Assembly: GCA_015061865.1 (NCBI GenBank)
Contig: SUVU01000012.1
Coordinates: forward strand, 1 to 32,539
Origin: Lentisphaerota bacterium
GTDB taxonomy: Bacteria > Verrucomicrobiota > Lentisphaeria > Victivallales > Victivallaceae
Reading direction: 5' to 3'
DNA length: 32,539 bases
Within the stretch, counting starts at the first letter, position 1. Each line of letters starts with the position of its first letter. Of the stretch, positions 24,493 to 32,539 are shown piece by piece. Below the pieces are notes generated by a model. The model saw only the letters and a list, made by a program, of their open reading frames with translations, was not told the DNA's origin and ran no database searches. The translations under genes and the position numbers were made by a program.

Positions 24493-25872
24493 ATGGCAGC
24501 CAAATATACTATGGATATGACCCGCGGGTCACTGTTTATCCAAATCGCCCGGTACATGGTGCCGCTGGCATTGACATATTTATTGCAGCTGATATTTCAT
24601 GCGACCGATCTGTGGGTGATCGGGCGTTTTTCCGACCATAATTCGCTTGCCGGTATCGGTACTACCTCCACTTCGATCGGTTTGATGATCAATACACTGA
24701 CCGGGCTGTCGGTCGGGGCGAATGCGGTGGTGGCACGGTATTTCGGCGCCAGAGACGGGATCAATATGATCCGGGCGGTGCATACCTCAATCGCCACGGC
24801 GCTGATTTCAGGCGGATTTATCGTGGTGGCGGGGATGCTGGCATCGGCGCCGCTGATGCGGGCAGTCGAAGTGCCGCCGGAAATCATGCCGCTGGCACTG
24901 ACCTATTTGCGGATCTCCATTCTGGGGATGCCCGCACTGCTGTTGTATAATTTCGGCTGTGCGATCCTGCGGGCGGTCGGCGATACCCGGCGGCCGCTGG
25001 TCTATCTGGTCATTGCCGGACTGGTCAATGTGGGGCTGAACCTTTTTATGGTGATCGTGTGCAAAATGAATGTCGCCGGGGTGGCGGTGGCGACGATCGT
25101 ATCGCAGTTTATTTCCGCATTTCTGGTCATCCGGGCGCTGCGGCGCAACCACGGCGCCAGCCGGCTGCATTTGAGTCATATCAGGATCGATTGGGTCTCT
25201 TTGCGGCAAATCCTGCTGGTCGGGGTTCCGGCGGCGGTGCAGAGCGCCTGCTTTGCGCTGTCGAATTTCATTATTCAGGGGGCGATCAACTCTTTCGGCG
25301 GCTATGCGATGGCGGCAATGACGATCGCCGGAAATATTGAATTCAGCATGTATGCGTGGTGTTTTTCACTGCACCAGACGGCGATTTCGTTTATCGGGCA
25401 GAATTCCGGGGCAAAAAAGGTTGACCGGATGGTAAAAAGTTCGTGGATATGTCTTTTTTATTCGGTGTCGATACTTACGGTACTGGGGTGGGTCTATTAT
25501 TTCAACGGCGAAGCGCTGGTGGGATTTTTCATTTCCGGCAGTGAACCGGAAATCATCCGTTATGCCATGATGCGGATGCAGATATTATTCATCACCTACG
25601 GTCTGCTGGGGATCATGGACGTGGCCAGCGGAGTGCTGCGGGGCATGGGACGGTCGGTGTTTCCGGCGGTCGTGACTGTGCTGGGAGCATGTGTATTCCG
25701 GATCTGGTGGGTGAAAACGGTGTTCGCCGCAAATCATACGATGCCGTGGCTGTTGTGGTCGTATCCGGTGTCGTGGATATTGATAAGCGTGGTTTTGGCG
25801 GGGTATATTTTTATCGTGTTCCGCAAAATGAATGAAAGCAAAAAATATATTTCGTTTCAGCCGCACCGGTGA
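24493..25872 (+). CDS. MATE family efflux transporter
   Basis: About 12 TM helices; LALTYLLQLIFHATDLWVIGRFSDHNSLAGIGTTSTSIGLMINTLTGLSVGANAVVARYFGA; ATG at 24493 preferred over TTG 24484. Confidence 0.9.
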   Translation: MAAKYTMDMTRGSLFIQIARYMVPLALTYLLQLIFHATDLWVIGRFSDHNSLAGIGTTSTSIGLMINTLTGLSVGANAVVARYFGARDGINMIRAVHTSIATALISGGFIVVAGMLASAPLMRAVEVPPEIMPLALTYLRISILGMPALLLYNFGCAILRAVGDTRRPLVYLVIAGLVNVGLNLFMVIVCKMNVAGVAVATIVSQFISAFLVIRALRRNHGASRLHLSHIRIDWVSLRQILLVGVPAAVQSACFALSNFIIQGAINSFGGYAMAAMTIAGNIEFSMYAWCFSLHQTAISFIGQNSGAKKVDRMVKSSWICLFYSVSILTVLGWVYYFNGEALVGFFISGSEPEIIRYAMMRMQILFITYGLLGIMDVASGVLRGMGRSVFPAVVTVLGACVFRIWWVKTVFAANHTMPWLLWSYPVSWILISVVLAGYIFIVFRKMNESKKYISFQPHR

Positions 25873-25884
25873 GGGGAGAAAAAT

Positions 25885-26751
25885 TCACTGCTGTTTGCGG
25901 TAAATGCCCGGAGCGCAGCCGAAACTTTTGCGGAACGCTTCGGAAAAATACAACGGCGAATTGAATCCGCAGCTGAAACTGATCTCTTTGACCGGCAGAT
26001 CGCTGTTTTTCAGCAAAGCTGCGGCACGCTCCAGCCGGAGCCGGTTGAGATAATCCAGCGGCGAAATATGAAAAAATCTGGCAAAACGGCGCCGCAATGT
26101 CGCCGGACTGATCCCGGCGGCTTCGGCAATGTCGCTGATATTCAGAGTATTGCAGAAATTTTCATGGATAAAGGAACGGATTTTCAGCAATTCCTCCGGC
26201 AGCGGTTCCCCGGCGGATTCCCGCTGGATGCCGGCGAGATAAAGCATCAGTTCATAGACGGCTGATGCCAGCGGCAAATGGTCGCTGCCGGGACTCATCA
26301 TCTCTCCGATGGTGCGGATTTTGGTTTCCACAGTTTCCGGCTCCGGCAATGTCAGCATGGTATCCCGGGCGAACCCGATGCTCTGGCTGATACATCCCGG
26401 AGCATTGCCGCAGATCAGCAGCGAGAGTTTCCGGCGCGGCCGGTGTTTCCGGGCATTGACGATTTTGACGTTGCTGTGCGGCACGATGATAAAGATTTTT
26501 CCCGGCGTGGCGATATGGGATTCGCCGTTTTCGGAATATTCGATCGCCCCCTCCAAGACCATTTCCAGAGCGATGTGGTTGTAATTGATATGTTTTACCC
26601 AGCTGTTGTCCCACCGGACGGTGTCACGGAACATCACCGGAAACAACGGGTAATTCAAGTCGTTATCCAATATCGCATTGGCATTCTGCTGCATCGTGAA
26701 TGAGCGATCACTGAAAATATCGTATGTGGTGAAGCGTGTTCTTTTTTCCAT
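25885..26751 (-). CDS. AraC family transcriptional regulator
   Basis: C-terminal double HTH: ISDIAEAAGISPATLRRRFARFFHISPLDYLNRLRLERAAALLKNSDLPVKEISFSCGFNSPLYFSEAFRKSFGCAPGIYRKQ. Confidence 0.95.
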   Translation of the reverse strand: MEKRTRFTTYDIFSDRSFTMQQNANAILDNDLNYPLFPVMFRDTVRWDNSWVKHINYNHIALEMVLEGAIEYSENGESHIATPGKIFIIVPHSNVKIVNARKHRPRRKLSLLICGNAPGCISQSIGFARDTMLTLPEPETVETKIRTIGEMMSPGSDHLPLASAVYELMLYLAGIQRESAGEPLPEELLKIRSFIHENFCNTLNISDIAEAAGISPATLRRRFARFFHISPLDYLNRLRLERAAALLKNSDLPVKEISFSCGFNSPLYFSEAFRKSFGCAPGIYRKQQ

Positions 26752-26794
26752 GTATTTTGCTCGATTTTCTTAACTTCATGCCCCCGGATAAATA

Positions 26795-26823
26795 TTGCCA
26801 AAAACAATTTTACCGGGTATAAT
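26795..26823 (+). promoter_or_regulatory. Sigma70-like promoter upstream of the DUF4838-like gene
   Basis: TTGCCA (26795-26800) - 17 nt - TATAAT (26818-26823). Confidence 0.65.
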
Positions 26824-26876
26824 ATTAATATAGACAATCAGAATATGTATTGCAAACCGGAAAAGGAGAAACAAAT

Positions 26877-29153
26877 ATGAAAAAATTGTGGTTATTCATA
26901 CTTTTGCTGTCCGCACTGGCGGCCGCCGGAGCCACCTGGGATCTGACGCAGGTCACCGTAAATATGCCGGAAAAACCGACCCTGCCGCAGCAGATCGCCC
27001 AAAAGGAGCTGGAATTGCATCTGAAACTGCTTGCCGGGGTACGCACTCCCGGCAGTGAATTCAATTTTTACGTCGGCAAACGTCCTGCCAATGCTCCGGC
27101 AGCAAAAGCATACGAATCCTGTTATGTCATTGACGGCAAAAACGTCTATTTTTACGGTGATGACCGGGGCAGAGGGCGCAATCAGCGTTATGGCACGCTT
27201 TTTGCGGTTTACACGTTTCTGGAAAAACACTTCGGCATCCTCTGGGTGCGTGCCGGCAACGAGTGGATCGTCTGCAAAGAGCAGCGCACTGCGGTACTGC
27301 CGGAGCGGGAAACCGGCAGATTTTATCCGCCTTTGGGCATGAGTCTGCTGCGTAATTATACCTGGCAGGCGGCGCAGGAAAACAATAACTACGTCCCGGA
27401 TCAGCTGAAACTTTCCGATGCGGATGCGAAAAAATTTATCGACGATGAAATTCTGTGGCGCTTGCGGATGCGGCACATGACCCGGGAACGTTTCAAATAC
27501 GGTCATGCTTACCGGGATTGGCAGGCACGTTTTCTCAAAGATCATCCGGAGTATTTCGGTTTGAGCCCCTACGGCACCCGCGGTTTGCCCCCCGGTCAGG
27601 CGAAACTGGTCAAATTGTGCCTCTCCAATCCGGCGGTCATCGACCGGATCATTGCCGAATGGGAAGCGCAGGGCAAACCCCGGTATCTCAATGTCTGCCC
27701 CAATGACGGCACTCCCGGCTACTGTTTCTGCGATAATTGCCGCAAACTTGACGCCGATTTGCCCGGTGAACGCTTTCATAATCACAAAAGCGACCGCTAC
27801 GTCTGGTTCTGGAACCGGGTGGCGGAACGGGCGGTCAAATTGCGTAAAGATGTGATGATCGTCACCTATGTTTACTCCTATTACAGTCAGCCGCCGCGCC
27901 GGGAAAGGATCGAATATCCGGACAATATCCTCTGCGGCATGGTGCCGCAGCTGATCGAAAATGCCGATGAAATTTTTGCCGGTTGGAAAAAAGCCGGGAT
28001 GAAACACTGCTTTTTCCGCCCCAATTACCTTTCGCACCGCGGGGTGATGCCGCGCGGACTTGACCGTTTCCTGTATGATACGTTTCAGTTGGCAAACCGC
28101 TTTGATTTTCACGGTGTGGATTACGACGCCCGCCCCGGCCGCCGCAGTCAGGATCTGGAATATTACGTCGTCGGCAGATTGATCGCTGATCCGGATAAAA
28201 AATTTGATACGATCATCGACGAATACGCTTCGGCATTCGGTGCTGCTGCTCCGGAGGTCAAAGAATATTACGCCAGAGTGCGCGTCCGGGGCGAAAAAGA
28301 CCGCCAGTTTATGGCTGACCGTCTGAAAGCTCTGAAAACTGCGGTGCTGGATGACAGTGAACTTGCCCGCTTTTCCTACGGCGGTCATACGGAAAAAGAT
28401 TTGCTCGGCGACCTTGCCGTGCTGGAAAAAGGCGCCCGCAAAGAGCTTTCCGCCCGGGAGAAATTCCGGTTGGACAACCTGATCGTACAGGTGAAACATC
28501 AGATCGCTTCCGTCCGTTTTTACGATGCGGCGGGCAATAACCGCAAAGATGTGGAAAAGTTTGCCCGGACGTTGATCGATTTCCGGATCGCCAACCGGGA
28601 GGCGATCAAAGATACGTTCGGACTGATTTTCGGTTCCGGGGAGAGAAAATACTGGAAACATGTGCCGTTCTACCACGCCGAAGTTCTCCGCACCCCCAAT
28701 AATTCCGCCGATCCCGCCGCCGGCTGGAGAGCGAGTTTCGATGCTCCGGGATTGATGGATTGGAAAGCCCGTGCGGCATTTGTTAAAGTCACTGACGCCA
28801 CCGCCAGTTTCGATAAATTTGCCGTGGAACTCCAACCGCAGCCCAAAGACAACGCTATCGGCATCTGGCGCAATCAGATCCCGGTGACGGCAGGGGCTGA
28901 TTACCTGCTGTCGTGGGATTTCAAATTCACCGGGGATGTCAGACACGGTATTATCCGGGTGGTTGCGGAAAACGGCACGGTTCTGCTCCGCAAAGTAACC
29001 CGCAACCGCAGTAAACACTGGATCGCCGACAAAGCCAAATTGCAGATACCTGTTAATTGCAGCAGCATCCGTATTTACGTTATCACCGGGCCGGGCAGTG
29101 ATACTGCCAAAACTTATGTGGACAATATCCAGCTGAAACGTTTGAAAAAGTGA
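26877..29153 (+). CDS. Secreted DUF4838-like (predicted glycoside hydrolase-related) protein with C-terminal carbohydrate-binding-like region
   Basis: Start at 26877 (MKKLWLFILLLSALAAAGA signal peptide); RYGTLFAVYTFLEKHFGILWVRAG, NVCPNDGTPGYCFCDNCRKLD, YPDNILCGMVPQ. Confidence 0.78.
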   Translation: MKKLWLFILLLSALAAAGATWDLTQVTVNMPEKPTLPQQIAQKELELHLKLLAGVRTPGSEFNFYVGKRPANAPAAKAYESCYVIDGKNVYFYGDDRGRGRNQRYGTLFAVYTFLEKHFGILWVRAGNEWIVCKEQRTAVLPERETGRFYPPLGMSLLRNYTWQAAQENNNYVPDQLKLSDADAKKFIDDEILWRLRMRHMTRERFKYGHAYRDWQARFLKDHPEYFGLSPYGTRGLPPGQAKLVKLCLSNPAVIDRIIAEWEAQGKPRYLNVCPNDGTPGYCFCDNCRKLDADLPGERFHNHKSDRYVWFWNRVAERAVKLRKDVMIVTYVYSYYSQPPRRERIEYPDNILCGMVPQLIENADEIFAGWKKAGMKHCFFRPNYLSHRGVMPRGLDRFLYDTFQLANRFDFHGVDYDARPGRRSQDLEYYVVGRLIADPDKKFDTIIDEYASAFGAAAPEVKEYYARVRVRGEKDRQFMADRLKALKTAVLDDSELARFSYGGHTEKDLLGDLAVLEKGARKELSAREKFRLDNLIVQVKHQIASVRFYDAAGNNRKDVEKFARTLIDFRIANREAIKDTFGLIFGSGERKYWKHVPFYHAEVLRTPNNSADPAAGWRASFDAPGLMDWKARAAFVKVTDATASFDKFAVELQPQPKDNAIGIWRNQIPVTAGADYLLSWDFKFTGDVRHGIIRVVAENGTVLLRKVTRNRSKHWIADKAKLQIPVNCSSIRIYVITGPGSDTAKTYVDNIQLKRLKK

Positions 29154-29160
29154 GGATGTG

Positions 29161-30684
29161 ATGAAAAAGTATTATCGTGGTATCAGACCTGACGATCCGC
29201 ACGGCAGAATGGGGTTGCGCAACCCCGAGCGCGGTTTCCGTACTGAAATGTATTTCAGCGAGATCCCCGGTGACATTGCCGGAGTCTGCTCCTGCTATAA
29301 CAAGCAGTTGAAACTTGACGGCAGACCGATCGTGCCGGTCTATCAGAATGACGATATCCCCGACGTACCGCATTTGATCCGCGGCAACCGGCTGGATGCG
29401 ATCGAATTTTCCCACTGGCAGTGGATGAATGAATTGGATTATTTCGCTTATGACGGGGTGACGGTCATGCAGAGTTACTGTTTTCTTGACCGCTACGCCC
29501 ATGTGAATCTGCCGCAGGAAAAACTTGACGATATTGAACGCTTTTTCCGGAAACTGCGGACGATGAAAGTCAAAACCCTGCTCCGGTTCGCCTATGAATT
29601 ATCTCCGGTGATCGACGGTCCCACCGGTGCGGATATCCTGCGCCATTTGGAGCAGCTGAAACCGCTGCTGCACCGGTATGCTGATGTGATCTACGTCCTG
29701 CAAAGCGGCTTTATCGGCAAGTTCGGCGAATGGCACAACAGTTACCATCATTTGCAGGATGATACCGGTTTCCACCGGGAATTGATGCACGCCGTCGTGG
29801 AGGCATTGCCGGACAACCGCATGACCATGATGCGCTACGTACGCGACAAAATGCGGATTTTCGGCACGGCGCCGATTTCGGAAAAAGAGGCGTTTACCTC
29901 TGCCCCCCAAGCCCGGATTGGTCACTTCAACGACGGTTTTCTTGCCCGGCCGCCCCACCACGGCGGGACATTCGGGATCAGGTCGCTGGTTTCGATCGGG
30001 GAGGAGCATGAGTACGTTGCGCAGGAGAGCAAATTCATGGCGCAGGACGGGGAATTATTCTGGCGTGATGTCGGCGGTATGGCGCTGCCGACGGAGGCGC
30101 TGACACTGCTGCACCGGTGGCATTATGATACTTTGAGTTTCGTTCACGGCAATGCGGCGTTTGAGGGGACGGATAAATACTCCATCGACGTCTGGAAAAA
30201 AGTTCCGGTCGATCCGCTGTTTTTGAAAGATGTGGATTTTGTGCCGTCGGACGGGTACTTTTTTGACGAAAAGGGCCGTTTTGTCCGGCGCAGTTATTAC
30301 GAATACATCCGGGATCACCTCGGCTACCGGCTGGAATTGCAGTCGGCGGAGGTCGAATTGGCAAATGGTATATTGAAAGCCGAAATCGTGCTGATAAACC
30401 GGGGATTTTCCGCACCGGTCAACCCCCGCAAAGCGTATTTGACTTTGTGCGGCGGCGGCAGGCGGTATGATTTTGCATTTGATACTGATTTGCGCCGGTG
30501 GTACGGCGGCGAAACGCAGACTCTCAAGCTGGAATGTGCCGCAGATTTGCCGCCGGGGGAATACCGGGCGGGATTCGCCATGCCCGATGAGATGATCAAA
30601 GATGTACCGGAATATGCGATACGCTGTGCCAATGCGGTGGAATTCCGTGACGGCATCAACGATCTGGAAATAATATTGAAATAA
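29161..30684 (+). CDS. DUF4874/DUF4832-like protein (predicted TIM-barrel glycosidase-related), no signal peptide
   Basis: GLRNPERGFRTEMYF N-terminal motif, LRFAYE, GFIGKFGEWHNS, C-terminal beta-rich region. Confidence 0.72.
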   Translation: MKKYYRGIRPDDPHGRMGLRNPERGFRTEMYFSEIPGDIAGVCSCYNKQLKLDGRPIVPVYQNDDIPDVPHLIRGNRLDAIEFSHWQWMNELDYFAYDGVTVMQSYCFLDRYAHVNLPQEKLDDIERFFRKLRTMKVKTLLRFAYELSPVIDGPTGADILRHLEQLKPLLHRYADVIYVLQSGFIGKFGEWHNSYHHLQDDTGFHRELMHAVVEALPDNRMTMMRYVRDKMRIFGTAPISEKEAFTSAPQARIGHFNDGFLARPPHHGGTFGIRSLVSIGEEHEYVAQESKFMAQDGELFWRDVGGMALPTEALTLLHRWHYDTLSFVHGNAAFEGTDKYSIDVWKKVPVDPLFLKDVDFVPSDGYFFDEKGRFVRRSYYEYIRDHLGYRLELQSAEVELANGILKAEIVLINRGFSAPVNPRKAYLTLCGGGRRYDFAFDTDLRRWYGGETQTLKLECAADLPPGEYRAGFAMPDEMIKDVPEYAIRCANAVEFRDGINDLEIILK

Positions 30685-30696
30685 AAGGTGAAAAAA

Positions 30697-32310
30697 ATGT
30701 CTTATCTTGACGAAGCCAAACATTTTGAAGAAAACGAAAAACCGTTTCATCTGGGGTTCCTGCCCACCGAACAATCCAATCCCCTGACGTCCCATCTGGA
30801 TCAGGAATTCGGCAAAAGTATCGCTTGCGGCATCCGCAATTTGCAGCTGGTTGACCGCAATGTGCTGAATATGGCGGAGAAAATTTTTGCATCCGCAGAA
30901 TTTGCCGCATTGACCGACTCGATCGTGACCACGATCCGCAACGGCGGCAAAGTGGTCTTTTCCGGCTGCGGCGCCACCGGCAGATTGAGTATTCTGCTGG
31001 AATCCATGTGGCGCACGGCGTGTCCGGAGTACGCCGATCAGGTCAAAAGCATTATGACCGGCGGCGATTACGCTCTGGTCAAGTCCGTGGAATCGTTTGA
31101 GGACTACGCCCAGTTCGGCGCCCGGCAGGTGCAGGAAATGCAGATGACTCCCGGCGATCTGCTGGTCGCCATCACCGAGGGCGGCGAAACCAGTTCGGTG
31201 CTGGGGACGGTCAAAGAATTCACCGGCAACGGCGGCAAAGCGTTTCTGATGTTCAATAACCCTGCGCATTTGCTCCGGGGGCATCTGGAACGGTGCCGGG
31301 AAGCGATCGACAACCCGGCAGTCACGGTGCTGGATCTCAACTGCGGGCCGATGGCATTGGCAGGTTCGACCCGGATGCAGGCGACGACCAGCGAACAATT
31401 CATCGCTTCGGCGGCGTTGGAAAAAGCCGCTGCCGAATTGTATGGTACTCCGGCAGCATGTCCGGATTTCGCCGCCGGATTTGCCGGCTTGCTCGAATTG
31501 CTCGGCAATGATGAAAATGTGGAAAAAATGGCGCATCAAATCGATTTGGAACAGCGTGTTTACGGAGCATCCGGTCTGGTGACGTACTTTGCCGACGACT
31601 ATATCCTCGACCTGTTTACCGATACGACCGAACGCAATCCGACCTTTATGCTGCCGGGTTTCCACCGCATGGATGATACTGCCGCCCCCGAACCGTGGGC
31701 GTTTGTCCGCAACCCCAAAATGTCTTCACCCGATGCCATCCGCCGGGCGCTGGGCAACCGGAATATGCGCTGTCTGGAGTGGCAGGTGAAAGATTATATT
31801 GCTATGGATGCTCCGGAAAACATCTGTAATAATCCGCCGCTGATCTCCGCCGCCCACCTCGCCGCCATTCCTGTCGGCAATGAGCCGTATCCTGCCCGTT
31901 ATGCTACCGGCAAAGATGCGGCGGTGCTGTTTTGCTACGGTACCGGTGATGAGGCATTGCAGAGCGCTTACAACGGCGAGTGCGGTAAATTTGCGGTGCA
32001 GGCGGTCTTTGACGGCAGCGTAGGTGAATTGCCGCAAACCCGGCTCAAAGTTTTTGAACATCTCGCCGTGAAATTGCAGTGGAATACCATTTCCACCGGG
32101 ACGATGGTCTGTCTGGGCAGAGTTTCCGGCAACTGGATGAGCTGTGTGGCGATTTCCAATAAAAAACTTATCGACCGTGCCATCCGGCTGGTTTCGGAAT
32201 TGGGCAGCGTGGATTACCATACCGCCTGCGTGGAAATTTTCCGTGCAATGGAATCCACTGATACCGAAACCCCCGCCGTGCTGCAGTGTCTTGCCCGTTT
32301 GCGCAAGTAA
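30697..32310 (+). CDS. SIS-domain protein related to MurNAc-6-phosphate etherase (MurQ)/glucokinase regulatory protein
   Basis: LPTEQSNPLTSHLDQ, VVFSGCGATGRLSILLES, AITEGGETSSVLGTV, LAGSTRMQATTSEQFI, and a second NTISTGTMVCLGRVSGNWM segment. Confidence 0.82.
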   Translation: MSYLDEAKHFEENEKPFHLGFLPTEQSNPLTSHLDQEFGKSIACGIRNLQLVDRNVLNMAEKIFASAEFAALTDSIVTTIRNGGKVVFSGCGATGRLSILLESMWRTACPEYADQVKSIMTGGDYALVKSVESFEDYAQFGARQVQEMQMTPGDLLVAITEGGETSSVLGTVKEFTGNGGKAFLMFNNPAHLLRGHLERCREAIDNPAVTVLDLNCGPMALAGSTRMQATTSEQFIASAALEKAAAELYGTPAACPDFAAGFAGLLELLGNDENVEKMAHQIDLEQRVYGASGLVTYFADDYILDLFTDTTERNPTFMLPGFHRMDDTAAPEPWAFVRNPKMSSPDAIRRALGNRNMRCLEWQVKDYIAMDAPENICNNPPLISAAHLAAIPVGNEPYPARYATGKDAAVLFCYGTGDEALQSAYNGECGKFAVQAVFDGSVGELPQTRLKVFEHLAVKLQWNTISTGTMVCLGRVSGNWMSCVAISNKKLIDRAIRLVSELGSVDYHTACVEIFRAMESTDTETPAVLQCLARLRK

Positions 32311-32374
32311 CCGGCGGCAGGTGAAAAAAACGCCGGGGCAGACGATTCTTTTGAGGAGTTTAATGTTTTCAGGC

Positions 32375-32402
32375 TTGACAATGCCGAAAAATGTGCTATA
32401 TT
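32375..32402 (+). promoter_or_regulatory. Sigma70-like promoter for the small basic protein gene
   Basis: TTGACA (32375-32380) - 16 nt - TATATT (32397-32402). Confidence 0.65.
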
Positions 32403-32455
32403 ATTTGTCTTGTAACAGCAAAGTGTTTAATTTTTAACATAAATGAGGTGATAAT

Positions 32456-32539
32456 ATGTCTCAGCATCCGAGCTTGCGCGTCGGCGGTAAAATCCGCAAG
32501 ATCCGTAATGTGATGAAACGTTTCGAACGTCTGAATGTG
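32456..32539 (+). CDS. Small basic protein of the Chlamydiae/Verrucomicrobia type, 5' part only
   Basis: MSQHPSLRVGGKIRKIRNVMKRFERLNV...; RBS-like GAGGTG upstream; runs off the window end. Confidence 0.75.
   Translation, partial: MSQHPSLRVGGKIRKIRNVMKRFERLNV

Noticed and set aside
26892-29018. 708-aa minus-strand ORF antisense to the DUF4838-like gene
   Set aside because: Mirror ORF of a clearly coding plus-strand gene; composition rich in F/G/H/D/I with no domain motifs, typical of antisense reading frames in GC-rich codons.
30055-31665. 536-aa minus-strand ORF spanning the DUF4832-like and SIS genes
   Set aside because: Overlaps two well-supported plus-strand genes; no recognisable motif.

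Overview
Window of about 32.5 kb, consistent with a chromosome of the Lentisphaerota/PVC type. The lineage is inferred mainly from a small-basic-protein start at the right edge and from gene content. Coding density is high. Main blocks: (1) minus-strand xerC-like/hrpB pair; (2) SH3-domain secreted protein; (3) three tandem SPFH (HflK/HflC-like) proteins, a His/Cys-rich P1B ATPase, and an ABC ATPase/permease plus uncharacterised membrane protein joined by ATGA overlaps; (4) CorC-like protein, rpe, hisI, a MurB-Ddl fusion, a GcvT-like protein and a sugar isomerase-like protein; (5) a noncoding island of about 0.9 kb (21467-22390) packed with hairpins and repeats; (6) an aldolase/2-hydroxyacid dehydrogenase pair divergent from a MATE transporter, with a structured intergenic region; (7) an AraC regulator divergent from a DUF4838-like / DUF4832-like / MurQ-GCKR-like SIS gene set; (8) the start of a PVC-type small basic protein. 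The strongest unexplained signal is a structured element of about 230 bp, present in two inverted copies (about 1-235 and 21470-21697). Each copy lies just 3' of a stop codon in the same orientation relative to its gene, and one hairpin shows two compensatory base-pair changes between copies. All family calls come from reading motifs; no database search was run.
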